Part shown: piece by piece, positions 19,020 through 28,157 of the stretch
How the letters are laid out: each line of letters begins with the position of its first letter
Position numbering within the stretch: the first letter of the stretch is position 1
Assembly: GCA_030378035.1 (NCBI GenBank)
Contig: JAUCGI010000002.1
Location: forward strand, 39,592-103,591
DNA from: Desulfobacterales bacterium HSG2
GTDB taxonomy: Bacteria; Desulfobacterota; Desulfobacteria; Desulfobacterales; 4be13
DNA: 64,000 nucleotides
Direction of reading: 5' to 3'
Translations under genes and position numbers: made by a program
The notes under the pieces: generated by a model
Database searches by the model: none
What the model was told of the DNA's origin: nothing
Seen by the model: the letters and a program-made list of their open reading frames with translations, nothing else

Positions 19020-19211
19020 ATGATGGCTTGGGATAATGGTCGTGAAGGGCTTGACAATCCGAACGGTGATGACATTATCGTCGGAAATATCTATAAGGAT
19101 TTCGAGTCTTTTCTTGAGAAACAAGACCTGAAAAAGAGAGAAACGGAACAGACGGACTGGAACAAGAGAAGAGAGGATTGGCTCAGGCATATTGAAGAAT
19201 TCCATGGCTAA
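19020..19211 (+). CDS. Small acidic hypothetical protein, 63 residues
   Basis: AGGAGG lies immediately before two adjacent ATG codons, a strong translation signal for so short a frame. The product has an acidic N-terminal half and a charged helical C-terminal half with several Trp residues. No family is recognised. It lies 21 bases after the nuclease fragment and 60 bases before S41 protease A, so it may be co-transcribed with either. Confidence 0.55.
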   Translation: MMAWDNGREGLDNPNGDDIIVGNIYKDFESFLEKQDLKKRETEQTDWNKRREDWLRHIEEFHG

Positions 19212-19271
19212 ATCCAAACGGGTCTCTTTTTCAAATTCTGTTTTGAATTCAGTACAAAGGAGGTAGGAAAA

Positions 19272-21413
19272 ATGATGGATCAATCGAACATGACAAACAG
19301 CCGCAGGGAACTGGCGGAAACCTCGGATCCGCTCATAGAAGGATTGGAAAGGATGGCGGAGAGAGAACCGATTACGTTTATGAAAAAGATGATGTTTGTT
19401 TTTATTGCCCTCCGTTTTTTAGTGGGACCGGTTTACGCTGGCGGCAGTATGGTTACCTCCGATCTCTGGATCGGAGCGGTTATTCACACGGAGGAGAAAG
19501 GCGCGGTGGAAGCCGTTTGGCAGAAAGGAGGAGATGGTGTCACCCAGGGGGGAGACGGGGTGATCTGGGGCTACTTTTACGCCAATCCTGATGACGTCAA
19601 CTGGGGAAGTCCTCAGAATCCCGAAGTTTTCGTCAAAATCTGGTTTGACCGCAGCGGGCGTCTGGATGTCAGTTTTTTTCATGTATCGGTTCCGGACATA
19701 GATGTTTATTCGGACTATCCTTACAGCGGTGCTGCGAACAACTATGACAGAATCACACTGTCCGAAAGATACATCAGGCACGATTATGAAAGCATTCGGC
19801 CTTATGCGGAAGAAGATGACGACGGCGACTTTTCCGAGGAAGAATCCTCTGCTTTGGTGGCTGGCGTTCCCCAAATAAGCGCGAGGATCCTCACCGAGGA
19901 AAAAGGCATGATCAACGCCGTCTGGCACAAAGGCGGCGAGGATACGACCGCGGGAGAGCATAAAGTGATATGGGGGTATTTTCATGCCAGCCCTGATGAC
20001 GTCAATTGGGGAAACAAAGACAACCCGGACCTTTTCGTGAAAATATGGTTTGACGCCAGCGGAAGAACAGATGTGAACTTCTTCCATGTCTCTGTTCCGT
20101 TTATCTTTGTCTATTCGGATTCTCCCAATGACACGGACTATGATCAGACGGACATAACCTCCGTATATCAAAGATATTGCAGGCATGAGTATCGGACAGA
20201 CACAGTCTGCTCTGTGGAAGAACAGAATGAATTTGTTTATAACCTGATGAAAGAGATATATTTCTGGAGTGATGAAGTTCCCGAAACTGATTATACCGCA
20301 TACCGTTCACCTGAGGATTTGTTAGATGACCTGATCTTTGAAGAATCGGATAAATGGAGCTATATCGAATCGCAGGAGGAGCATTACAGCTATTTTCAGG
20401 AAGGCAAATATGTCGGTCTCGGCTTTTTTCTCAAATTCGATAATAATGACAACCTCCGGGTCCGTTTTGTCTATCAGAACTCGCCCGGGGATACCGCCGG
20501 TCTGGTGAGAGGAGACAAGATTCTTGAAATTAACGGCAAGACACCTATGGAGATATACCTCTATCAACAATGGGACACGATCTTCGGTGAGGATGAGCCG
20601 GGTGTAAGGGTTGATTTCAAGATCGAAGACTTAAACGGGACTGTCAGAGAATTAACCATGGAGAAAGACTGGGTAACAGTGAATACGACCCTGCATTATG
20701 ACATATTGGAGAGTAACGGATTAAAGATCGGTTATCTGTTTTTCAATACGTTTATCGAAAATGCCGAATCAGAATTAGACACTGTGTTTTCTTATTTCAA
20801 GCAGAACAGGATCGACGATCTGATTTTGGATTTAAGATATAACGGCGGGGGGCAGACTTCCATTGCCCAGTTCCTGGCAAGCCTGATCGGAGGAGATCGG
20901 GTTGACGGAGAGATATTTATGAAAACCGTGCATAACGACGAATACAGTTCCTGGAACGACACGACATATTTTACCAACCCGGAGAACGCTCTTAACCTGG
21001 ACCGTGTGGTATTTATTACCAGCAGACGATCCTGTTCTGCCAGCGAGGTGGTGATGAACAGTCTGAAACCGTTCATAGACGTTGTCTCTGTGGGAGACAT
21101 AACCTGCGGCAAGCCCTTCGGAATGTACGGATGGGATTTTTGTGACAAATTTATTGTCCCTGTTACGTTCAAAAGCATGAACGCCCTTGATGAGGATTAT
21201 GGAAACGGCATCTCTCCGCTATGCTATTCAGGCGATGATCTGACCAGACCGCTCGGAGATGCGCAGGAAGACTCTCTCAAAGCCGCGCTGCACTATATCA
21301 CTGACGGGGCCTGCCTTAACAACTCGGACAGAGCCGGAACACGCCGGGTCGAAAATTATCAGCATAAGGAAATCGAGCTTCATGGTCTTAGGAGAGAAAT
21401 CGGGGCTTTCTGA
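19272..21413 (+). CDS. S41-family C-terminal processing-type protease A
   Basis: This is a predicted exported serine protease of the S41 (tail-specific/CtpA) group, 713 residues. A hydrophobic signal sequence begins at about residue 37 (MKKMMFVFIALRFLVG). Two copies of a roughly 100-residue module follow, each with WGYF, NP..FVKIWFD, DV.FFHVS and VYSD.P signatures. A PDZ-like segment (VRGDKILEING) near 410-420 precedes the S41 domain, with the nucleophile in CSASE near residues 588-592 and a nearby GKPFGMYGWDF likely to hold the general-base Lys. The strong AGGAGG is at the first ATG, so either the 36-residue leader is real or an internal start is used. The protease is probably periplasmic. 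Confidence 0.88.
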   Translation: MMDQSNMTNSRRELAETSDPLIEGLERMAEREPITFMKKMMFVFIALRFLVGPVYAGGSMVTSDLWIGAVIHTEEKGAVEAVWQKGGDGVTQGGDGVIWGYFYANPDDVNWGSPQNPEVFVKIWFDRSGRLDVSFFHVSVPDIDVYSDYPYSGAANNYDRITLSERYIRHDYESIRPYAEEDDDGDFSEEESSALVAGVPQISARILTEEKGMINAVWHKGGEDTTAGEHKVIWGYFHASPDDVNWGNKDNPDLFVKIWFDASGRTDVNFFHVSVPFIFVYSDSPNDTDYDQTDITSVYQRYCRHEYRTDTVCSVEEQNEFVYNLMKEIYFWSDEVPETDYTAYRSPEDLLDDLIFEESDKWSYIESQEEHYSYFQEGKYVGLGFFLKFDNNDNLRVRFVYQNSPGDTAGLVRGDKILEINGKTPMEIYLYQQWDTIFGEDEPGVRVDFKIEDLNGTVRELTMEKDWVTVNTTLHYDILESNGLKIGYLFFNTFIENAESELDTVFSYFKQNRIDDLILDLRYNGGGQTSIAQFLASLIGGDRVDGEIFMKTVHNDEYSSWNDTTYFTNPENALNLDRVVFITSRRSCSASEVVMNSLKPFIDVVSVGDITCGKPFGMYGWDFCDKFIVPVTFKSMNALDEDYGNGISPLCYSGDDLTRPLGDAQEDSLKAALHYITDGACLNNSDRAGTRRVENYQHKEIELHGLRREIGAF

Positions 21414-21418
21414 CCCAA

Positions 21419-21560
21419 CTGTCATTCCTGCGAAAGCAGGAATCCACTGATGATTAAGCAAGACTTTCAGCCAGGCATCGGTGGATTCCCGCTTTTGCAG
21501 GAATGACAGGTGGGTCGGCCAGGCGGACAGTGGATTCCCGCTTCCGCGGGAATGACAGGT
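21419..21560. mobile_element. dRS3-like inverted-repeat element
   Basis: The element begins six bases after the protease A stop. Arms reading TGTCATTCCTGCGAAAGC and the complement enclose a short loop, followed by a second partial copy. The ATTCC-N8-GGAAT cores resemble dRS3. The hairpins may also act on the 3' end of the transcript between the two protease genes. Confidence 0.75.
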
Positions 21561-21617
21561 AGCAGATGACAAATGTACTTATTATCATTATATTCCTAAC
21601 GAACAGGCAATGCGCTT

Positions 21618-23687
21618 ATGAAAAAGATCATACGATTCATCATCATACTAATTACGGCTTTTGCAGTTGGCGGAACAGCTTACGCGAGTGGCAACATGGT
21701 CGCCTCCGACCTCTGGATCAGAGCAGTCATCCATGCGAAGGAAGGAAGCCCGGTTGAAGCGGTCTGGCAGAAGGGGGGCGAAACTACGGACAAAGAAGGG
21801 GATTCTGTGATCTGGGGCTATTTTCACGCGGATCCTGACGGTGCCGGCTGGGGAAGTCCCCATAACCCGGATATGTTTGTCAAAATATGGTTTGACAGAA
21901 GCGGACGCTTGGACGTCAGCTTTTTTCACATATCGGGGCCGGATATGGATGTTTACTCAGATTATCCTTATGACGGTTCCGCGGACGAGCATGGAACCAC
22001 ATCCCTCTCAAAAAGGCATATCCGGCAGTATTATGAAAACGGCCGGAGTGACACGGACGAGAATGATGAAGCCGATAATCTGTCTGAAGATCACCTGTAC
22101 TGGCCCACGGGCAGCCTTTCGGGCTATCCCACGAAGATCGGCATAGTCATTGCCGCGTTGATCCGTACCCCGGAAAAGGGGCTGATCAATCCTGTCTGGC
22201 GCAAAGTCGGAGAAGATACGACCCCTGAGGGCCATAAAATTATATGGGGATATTTTTATGCCAGCCCGGATGACGTCAGTTGGGGAAGCGAGAACAACCC
22301 GGATATTTTTGTCAAAATCCGTTTTGACATTGGCGGAAAAGCCGCCGTGGATTTCTTTCATGTGTCCGGGACAGTTGTCAGGGTCTATTCCGATTTCCCT
22401 TATGGCGACGCATATCTTGAGAATGTCAAAACAGATCCGGATAGCGGATATGTCAGACATGAATATCGGATATCTCCCGGCTGTCCGGTGGAAGAACAGA
22501 ACAAATTTGTCTATGAAGTGATGAAAGATACATATCTATGGTACGACAAGGTTCCGGAAATTGATTACAGAAGCTATGCCTCACCGCAATCGCTGTTGGA
22601 GGATATGAAATACAAGGACTTGGATAAATGGAGCTACATTACTTCGACAGAAGCACATTACGCCTATTTTGAAAAAGGGAGATACATCGGCGCGGGATTC
22701 AGTCCTCAGTTTGATCGCAAGGGGGATTGCAGGATCAGTTTTGTCCATGAAGATTCACCGGCAGACAAAGCCGGTTTGAAGAGAAGCGACAAGCTCCTTG
22801 AAATTAATGACAAAACACTTTCGGAAATCCGGCTTGATGATCTCTGGAATACGATCTTCGGCGAGAATGAACCGGACGTAAAGGTTCAACTGAAAATCGA
22901 AGACCCGAAAGGCGGGATCAGGGAACTGAATCTGGAGAAGGAATGGTTGACAACAGACCCGATTCTGTTTTACGACATACTGGAGAGTAACGGATTAAAA
23001 GTCGGTTACTTGGTATTCAATACATTTGTTGAAACGGCTCTGGAAGAACTGGATACAGTATTTGCCTATTTTAAAGAGAGTGAGATTGATGAACTGGTTT
23101 TGGATTTGAGATATAATCGGGGCGGAGAGATTTCCGTCGCGCGTCATCTGGCAAGTCTGATTGCAGGAGACCGCGCTTTTGGAAAACCGTTTGCGAAATC
23201 CGTTCATAACAGCAGATACATGGGTTGGAACGAGACAACCCGTTTCACCAAACCGGAAAGCGCCCTCAGTTTGGATCGGGTCGTATGCATTACCACAGCA
23301 TCCACCTGCTCTGCCAGCGAGCTGGTAATGAATGGCCTTGAGCCGTTTGTGGACGTGATTTCCATTGGAGATACCACCCGAGGCAAACCTGTCGGAATGT
23401 ACGGATGGGATTTTTGCGGTATCCACATCGCTCCGGCCGAATTCAGTACCGTAAACGCTCAGGACGAAGGCGACTACTTCGAGGGCATCCCGCCCGCATG
23501 TTATGCGGATGATGACCTGACCCGCCAGTTCGGAGACACAGAGGAAGCGTCTCTCAAAGAGGCCCTCTATTATATTTCAAATGGCACCTGCACGGATGAG
23601 TCAGGCTCATCCCGGCCGAAGCAAACCGGGAATCCCCATGAGGAAATTCGGGTGGATGGGTTGAAGAGGGATATCGGGGCGTTTTGA
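21618..23687 (+). CDS. S41-family C-terminal processing-type protease B
   Basis: A 689-residue paralogue of protease A with the same order: signal peptide (MKKIIRFIIILITAFAVGG), two copies of the WGYF/FVKI.FD/FFHVSG/VYSD module, a PDZ-like segment (KRSDKLLEIND), and an S41 domain with the CSASE motif (TTASTCSASELVMN) followed by GKPVGMYGWDF. It starts directly with the signal peptide, unlike protease A. No strong ribosome binding site is seen. Two divergent paralogues in tandem suggest different substrates or a heteromer. The stop codon is the first element of the following heptamer array. Confidence 0.88.
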   Translation: MKKIIRFIIILITAFAVGGTAYASGNMVASDLWIRAVIHAKEGSPVEAVWQKGGETTDKEGDSVIWGYFHADPDGAGWGSPHNPDMFVKIWFDRSGRLDVSFFHISGPDMDVYSDYPYDGSADEHGTTSLSKRHIRQYYENGRSDTDENDEADNLSEDHLYWPTGSLSGYPTKIGIVIAALIRTPEKGLINPVWRKVGEDTTPEGHKIIWGYFYASPDDVSWGSENNPDIFVKIRFDIGGKAAVDFFHVSGTVVRVYSDFPYGDAYLENVKTDPDSGYVRHEYRISPGCPVEEQNKFVYEVMKDTYLWYDKVPEIDYRSYASPQSLLEDMKYKDLDKWSYITSTEAHYAYFEKGRYIGAGFSPQFDRKGDCRISFVHEDSPADKAGLKRSDKLLEINDKTLSEIRLDDLWNTIFGENEPDVKVQLKIEDPKGGIRELNLEKEWLTTDPILFYDILESNGLKVGYLVFNTFVETALEELDTVFAYFKESEIDELVLDLRYNRGGEISVARHLASLIAGDRAFGKPFAKSVHNSRYMGWNETTRFTKPESALSLDRVVCITTASTCSASELVMNGLEPFVDVISIGDTTRGKPVGMYGWDFCGIHIAPAEFSTVNAQDEGDYFEGIPPACYADDDLTRQFGDTEEASLKEALYYISNGTCTDESGSSRPKQTGNPHEEIRVDGLKRDIGAF

Positions 23688-23951
23688 TGTTTGATGCTGG
23701 ATGCTGGATGCTGGATGCTTGATGCTGGATGCTGGGTGCTGGATGCTGGATACTGGATACTGGATACTGGATACTGGATACTGGATAATCAGATTCCGAA
23801 TTCCAAGCATCAAGCATCAACTATCAAGCATCAAGCATCAAGCATCAAGAATCAAGCATCAAGCATCAACTATCAAGCATCAAGCATCAAGTATCAAGCA
23901 TCAAACATCAAACATCAAACATCAAGCATCAAGCATCAAACATCAACTATT
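23688..23951. repeat. Heptamer tandem array (TGGATGC/TGGATAC and CATCAAG units)
   Basis: The array fills the space between protease B and MoxR. The first block (to about 23786) has TGGATGC and TGGATAC units; the second (about 23808-23946) has CATCAAG, CATCAAA and CATCAAC units. A frame runs unbroken from 23691 through the array into MoxR, so the repeat could be translated as an N-terminal extension, but the MoxR family start is at 23952. Confidence 0.93.
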
Positions 23952-24968
23952 ATGCTTACACCACAGGAAATAAAGTCAGCCAACGAACTGACATCAAATC
24001 TTTTGAATGAGCTGGACCGGATTATCCTGGGACATTCCCGTGTTCACCGGATGATACTGGTCTCTCTTCTCAGCAGAGGCCATGTTCTCTTAGAGGGTCT
24101 CCCCGGCGTGGGCAAGACGGTTCTGGTAAAGACCCTCTCAAAGCTCCTGGGTCTCGTGTATAACCGGGTACAGTTTACGCCTGACCTCATGCCGGGCGAT
24201 ATTCTCGGAAACCATATCTTGCAGGAGACCGGTGACGGCACACGGAAGATGATATTTCAAAAAGGCCCGGTCTTTACGAATATCCTCCTTGCTGACGAAA
24301 TTAACAGGGCCACGCCGAAAACCCAGTCTGCCCTGCTGGAGGCCATGCAGGAACAGTCTGTGACACTGCTCGGCGCGACCAGAAAACTGCCGGATCCGTT
24401 TTTTGTTCTGGCGACTCAGAATCCCATTGAGCTGGAGGGCACTTATCCGCTGCCCGAGGCCCAGATTGACCGCTTTCTTTTCAAGCTGAATGTCAATCCG
24501 GTGGCACCTGAAATACTGAGTGCCATCATATCCACGCGGCGGCGCGGAAAGCCGCCGTCTCCGGACTGGTCAATGGATGCCGAGAAGCTGAATGAACTCT
24601 TTGCCGTAATGGATCGCATGATCCTCCCCGAGCCGGTGGCCCGGTATATCTCCCGGCTGGTGGGAGCGACGCATCCCGAGTCCGCAGAAGCAACGGAAAA
24701 AGTGCGGGCTTACGTCTCTTTCGGTGCCTCGCCCAGAGCAGCCATCGGCATCGCGGAGACCGCCCGTGGCCATGCCCTGCTCGAAGGACGGCCAGCGGTC
24801 GGTTTTGAAGATGTCAAGGCGGTCGCGGCCCACGCCCTGAATCACCGCCTCATTCTCAACTACAAGGCCCGAATTGACCGCATGGATTCACAGGCTGTTT
24901 TACAGGAATTGATCTCAGAAACGGATGAAACAGGAATGAATCTTCCGAATAATATAGAGATCAGGTGA
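23952..24968 (+). CDS. MoxR-family AAA+ ATPase
   Basis: The protein is 338 residues from the chosen ATG, the usual MoxR length. Walker A is GLPGVGKT, Walker B is LLADEINRATPKTQSALLEA, and sensor motifs follow (FVLATQNPIELEGTYPLPEA, with the conserved Arg region after it). MoxR proteins act as chaperones for the assembly or activation of partner complexes. Upstream in-frame ATGs exist only inside the heptamer array and would add about 87 repeat-encoded residues, so I reject them. No Shine-Dalgarno sequence precedes 23952 because the array runs right up to it. The stop overlaps a GTG at 24965 of the next open frame, but the next gene probably starts later. Confidence 0.9.
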   Translation: MLTPQEIKSANELTSNLLNELDRIILGHSRVHRMILVSLLSRGHVLLEGLPGVGKTVLVKTLSKLLGLVYNRVQFTPDLMPGDILGNHILQETGDGTRKMIFQKGPVFTNILLADEINRATPKTQSALLEAMQEQSVTLLGATRKLPDPFFVLATQNPIELEGTYPLPEAQIDRFLFKLNVNPVAPEILSAIISTRRRGKPPSPDWSMDAEKLNELFAVMDRMILPEPVARYISRLVGATHPESAEATEKVRAYVSFGASPRAAIGIAETARGHALLEGRPAVGFEDVKAVAAHALNHRLILNYKARIDRMDSQAVLQELISETDETGMNLPNNIEIR

Positions 24969-25037
24969 TCAGGATTTCACATAAGAAGAGGATTTTTTCT
25001 GATTATAACGCTTTACCAGGAATGACATCATGCCCTG

Positions 25038-25094
25038 TCATTCCGGGCAGAATTGAAAAAATGGGACATTTTTTCAATTCTGACCCGGAATCCA
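25038..25094. mobile_element. Hairpin repeat of the CATTCCGGG family
   Basis: A near-perfect hairpin, CATTCCGGGCAGAATTGAAA then its complement, lies in the leader of the next gene. It is the same family as 15555-15611 with a few compensatory changes in the stem, which suggests the paired structure is preserved. The tag CTGATTATAACG lies just upstream at 24999-25010. Confidence 0.75.
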
Positions 25095-25147
25095 CCTTGC
25101 TTCCCAAAAGGTGTTGTCATCAGGATTTTTTCAGAAAAGTGAGGAAT

Positions 25148-27022
25148 ATGAATTTACAGTTTGCAACTGACAATTGTTCAAAATCGCTGACGTGTCGATT
25201 AACTTACGCCATTCTGTTTGTGTTACTGCTTGTATGGACATATAACGCTTCGGCACAACGGTTCGGAGATGTCTCTGTCGCATGCCATACGCTCGAAGGA
25301 GAAACTTGGCATGGATATTTTGAGTACCGGCTGATCGTGACAAACCATTCTCCGAAAGCCCCTCATCAGGTTGCGGTCTCATTTTCCAGCGACAGATATG
25401 ACCGGGGCACTTATATACAAACACTGAGTCGGTCGATTGCCGTATCTCCCGGGTCAACGGTAACAGCCTCAATGCTCCAGCCGGCCCTCCCCTTTTGGGG
25501 ACACAAAGGATATATCCATATCGACGGTGACAGACAGGAGCAATCTTTAAGCGTTCCTTACAGCAAGCACATCTCGGATAGATATAGAGAACCATTATCT
25601 ATACTGATAAGCAGTTCTCTTAACAGAGATGATCTGCTTAACAGACCCTGGGATAAAAGTAAATCAGAACTTCCGCCGAGTTGGTATGACAAACGTAGAA
25701 AACGTAGATATAGCCGCAGGAAAAAAACACAGACAGAGACGCAATTGCTTCCAAACAAAGATAATCTGAACCTGATACACTCCGAACAGACTCCGGATTT
25801 ATGGAGCAGGAACTGGCTGAGTTATTCCCGATATGACGGCATTATCCTCAAGAATGCGGATATGGAGGCCATGCCCGCGCCTGTGAAGTCAGCAGTGTTC
25901 TCTTATGTGAAATGCGGCGGAACCCTGACGGTTCTCGGAGATTTTCATAAGCCTGCTTCCCGGATTCAGACGGAGCAGAAACATCACAGCGGAGCGGTTA
26001 TTTATCATACCGGCTTCGGGCAATGTGTTGTGCTTCCCGTCTCAGACATTGATGAGATTACGGATGAACAGTTAAAATATCTGGATGAGATATGGAGAAA
26101 AACCCAGCTTCCCTGGAGGAACATTAAAGATTCGGAATCGGCAAACAAATATTTTCCCATTATCGAAAGTACAGGAATAAACATTAAAGGATTCTTCATA
26201 GGAATGCTTCTCTTTGTGATTGTGGTTGGCCCGGTAAATTTCATCATTCTGGCCAGGAAAAAAAAGAAAATATGGCTGATGTGGACCATTCCGGCGATTT
26301 CATTATTCACATGCGCCTCGATTTTTGCTTATGCGACTCTTTCAGAGGGATTTGACTCGGATATCAGAACAAGCGGCTTCACCATTTTAGATGAAACTTC
26401 CCATGAGGCGGTCACCTTGGGCATCACAGCGTTTTATTGCCGTCTGACCCCGGGAGCGGGCCTGCATTTCTCAAATCAGACAGAACTGACCCCGATGATC
26501 TCAAAGTATGACCAAGCAGGGATCCCGCTCTCCATTGACTGGACAGCGGATCAGCATCTTAAATCAGGATGGATCACCGCCCGTGTGCCCGCGCATTTCA
26601 TGGTGAGAAAAACCGAAAAAAGACGTGAACGCCTTGAACTGAGCTTTACAGAACGGGGCAACCCGATGGTTGTAAACGGATTAGGGGCGCATATAAAAAA
26701 GCTCTGGCTCTCGGATCAGGACGGGAGGATATATGCAGACAACAATATCCCCGCTGGATCACGTTCCGCTCCTCGGCCCACAAGAATGAAAGCCGCGCCT
26801 GAGACAGACACGGATCCGTTTCGCGAAATATATACTTCTTTCTCTTGGAAACAGAACCCGGAGCATCTGAAAAACTGGGCAGACAAACATCTCCGTCCCA
26901 ATAGCTATATTGCCTTGCTGGAAGGCTGCCCCTTCATTGAAAAAGGATTGGCAGACCCGGATAATCTTAACACAGACGCCGTCGTTTTCGGCATCATGAA
27001 AAACCAAACAAACAAACACTAA
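25148..27022 (+). CDS. Membrane-anchored hypothetical protein, 624 residues
   Basis: I chose the ATG at 25148 (GTGAGG just upstream) because the frame extending back to 24965 translates a hairpin repeat. An N-terminal signal or anchor lies at about 17-36, and a pair of membrane spans at about 347-370 and 375-400 contains VGPVNFIILARKKKKIW. Similar GPVNF-type double spans occur in uncharacterised proteins encoded near ABC transporters and MoxR. The large flanking regions are probably extracytoplasmic. It sits between MoxR and an ABC ATPase on the same strand, so it may belong to that export or envelope system. No catalytic motif is seen. Confidence 0.8.
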   Translation: MNLQFATDNCSKSLTCRLTYAILFVLLLVWTYNASAQRFGDVSVACHTLEGETWHGYFEYRLIVTNHSPKAPHQVAVSFSSDRYDRGTYIQTLSRSIAVSPGSTVTASMLQPALPFWGHKGYIHIDGDRQEQSLSVPYSKHISDRYREPLSILISSSLNRDDLLNRPWDKSKSELPPSWYDKRRKRRYSRRKKTQTETQLLPNKDNLNLIHSEQTPDLWSRNWLSYSRYDGIILKNADMEAMPAPVKSAVFSYVKCGGTLTVLGDFHKPASRIQTEQKHHSGAVIYHTGFGQCVVLPVSDIDEITDEQLKYLDEIWRKTQLPWRNIKDSESANKYFPIIESTGINIKGFFIGMLLFVIVVGPVNFIILARKKKKIWLMWTIPAISLFTCASIFAYATLSEGFDSDIRTSGFTILDETSHEAVTLGITAFYCRLTPGAGLHFSNQTELTPMISKYDQAGIPLSIDWTADQHLKSGWITARVPAHFMVRKTEKRRERLELSFTERGNPMVVNGLGAHIKKLWLSDQDGRIYADNNIPAGSRSAPRPTRMKAAPETDTDPFREIYTSFSWKQNPEHLKNWADKHLRPNSYIALLEGCPFIEKGLADPDNLNTDAVVFGIMKNQTNKH

Positions 27023-27042
27023 ACACCAAACACCAAACAAAA

Positions 27043-27972
27043 ATGAAAATCAAAGTCAAAAATCTCGAGAAAAAGTTCGGTAAAACCCATGCGTTGAAAA
27101 ATATCTCTTTCGAGTTCCAATCAAAGCAGATTTTCGGGTTTGTGGGACCGAACGGAGCAGGTAAGACCACGACCCTGCGAATTCTTGCCACCCTTGACGA
27201 TCCCTCGGGAGGAGACGCTTACATTAATGGATTCTCCGTTACCCAGTATCCCGAAGAAGTCCGCAAAACAATCGGCTTTATGCCGGACACCCTGCCCGAG
27301 CATAATGATATTACCGTTCATGAATATCTTGATTTTTTTGCCCGTGCTTACGGACTCAAAGGGAAAAAACGCAGACAGAGCATTGAAGGCGTGGAGGAAT
27401 TTACCAACCTCACAGGTATCCGTGAGAAGATGCTCAAAGCCCTTTCAAAAGGGATGAAGCAACGTGTCAGCCTGGCAAGGGCCCTGGTCCATGACCCGCC
27501 TGTGCTTCTGATGGATGAACCCGCGGCAGGACTTGATCCGCGTGCGAGAATTGAGCTTAGGGAATTACTGAAGATCCTTTCCGGACAGGACAAAGCCATC
27601 CTTATCAGTTCTCATATTCTGACGGAGCTTACAGAGCTTTGCGACGGTGCAATCATTATTGAGCAGGGAAAGATCCTCCAAACCGGTACTATCGAGCAAC
27701 TGGTGGAGAAAAAGACGCCGCACCTTAGCCTGCTTGTGCGGTCATGCAACAGACAGGACGCTCTTTTCAAGGCATTGATGGAAATGCCGAAAGTAAAGGA
27801 TGTCCGCCATTCCGGGAAAGAAATACAGGTTGAACTGGAAGGCGGAGAAGAAGACGGAAGCGATCTTTTGGCGGCCCTCGTGCAGCAGGGTCACAGAATT
27901 TCAGAATTCAAACTGCAACAAAGCGATCTTGAAGATATCTTCATGCGCGTTACCAAGGGGGAAGTTCAGTGA
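27043..27972 (+). CDS. ABC transporter ATP-binding protein
   Basis: A 309-residue ATPase of the ABC-2/drug-export type (CcmA-like). The Walker A motif GPNGAGKTT lies near residues 35-43, the signature LSKGMKQRVSLARAL near 134-148, Walker B LLMDEPAAGLDP near 155-166, and the switch His in ISSHILTEL. The C-terminal 80 residues form an accessory domain common in this subfamily. The most likely membrane partners are the ABC-2-like permeases encoded at 39229-44388, although two giant FHA genes intervene. It lies 20 bases after the 624-residue protein gene, probably in one operon. Confidence 0.93.
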   Translation: MKIKVKNLEKKFGKTHALKNISFEFQSKQIFGFVGPNGAGKTTTLRILATLDDPSGGDAYINGFSVTQYPEEVRKTIGFMPDTLPEHNDITVHEYLDFFARAYGLKGKKRRQSIEGVEEFTNLTGIREKMLKALSKGMKQRVSLARALVHDPPVLLMDEPAAGLDPRARIELRELLKILSGQDKAILISSHILTELTELCDGAIIIEQGKILQTGTIEQLVEKKTPHLSLLVRSCNRQDALFKALMEMPKVKDVRHSGKEIQVELEGGEEDGSDLLAALVQQGHRISEFKLQQSDLEDIFMRVTKGEVQ

Positions 27973-27981
27973 GAAGTGGCA

Positions 27982-28128
27982 ATCTTTCTCTTTCTCTTTC
28001 TCTTTCTCTTTTTCTTTCTCTTGCTCTTGTTTCTTATCAGGAGCAAGATAAAGATAAAGATAAAGATAAAGAGCAAGATAAAGATAAAGAGCAAGATAAA
28101 GAGCAAGAGCAAGAGCAAGAGCAAGAGT
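27982..28128. repeat. Fold-back hexamer array (TTTCTC and AGATAA/AGAGCA units)
   Basis: Hexamer-like units TTTCTC run into CTCTTGCTCTTG, then the array turns to AGATAA and AGAGCA units on the same strand, so the two halves can pair. It begins about ten bases after the ABC ATPase stop and fills most of the gap to the next gene. It may shape the transcript end or attenuate expression between the two genes. Confidence 0.85.
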
Positions 28129-28157
28129 AAACAAAAATTAAAGGAGAAGAAGACAAA

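Larger units (their letters stand above)
12347..24409. repeat. Right arm of giant inverted repeat
   Basis: This is the mirror partner of 1-12063. Gene order outward from the centre is the same in both arms, and genes here read on the plus strand. Beyond 24409 the sequence continues into the rest of a MoxR gene, but its mirror would lie left of the window, so the true outer boundary cannot be placed. Near identity over coding, intergenic and pseudogene sequence means very recent duplication, ongoing gene conversion, or an assembly artefact. Confidence 0.95.

Noticed and set aside
18444..20186. Long antisense frames of 279 and 255 codons opposite the nuclease fragment and protease A (mirrored in the left arm)
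   Set aside because: They lie opposite strongly supported coding sequence, have no recognised motifs and no good translation starts; they are shadows.
23691..23951. N-terminal extension of MoxR through the heptamer array
   Set aside because: The extension is pure repeat peptide. MoxR proteins begin at the equivalent of the ATG at 23952.
24965..25147. Longer start for the 624-residue protein overlapping the MoxR stop
   Set aside because: The extra 61 residues translate a hairpin repeat; the signal-like segment and a ribosome binding site support the ATG at 25148.
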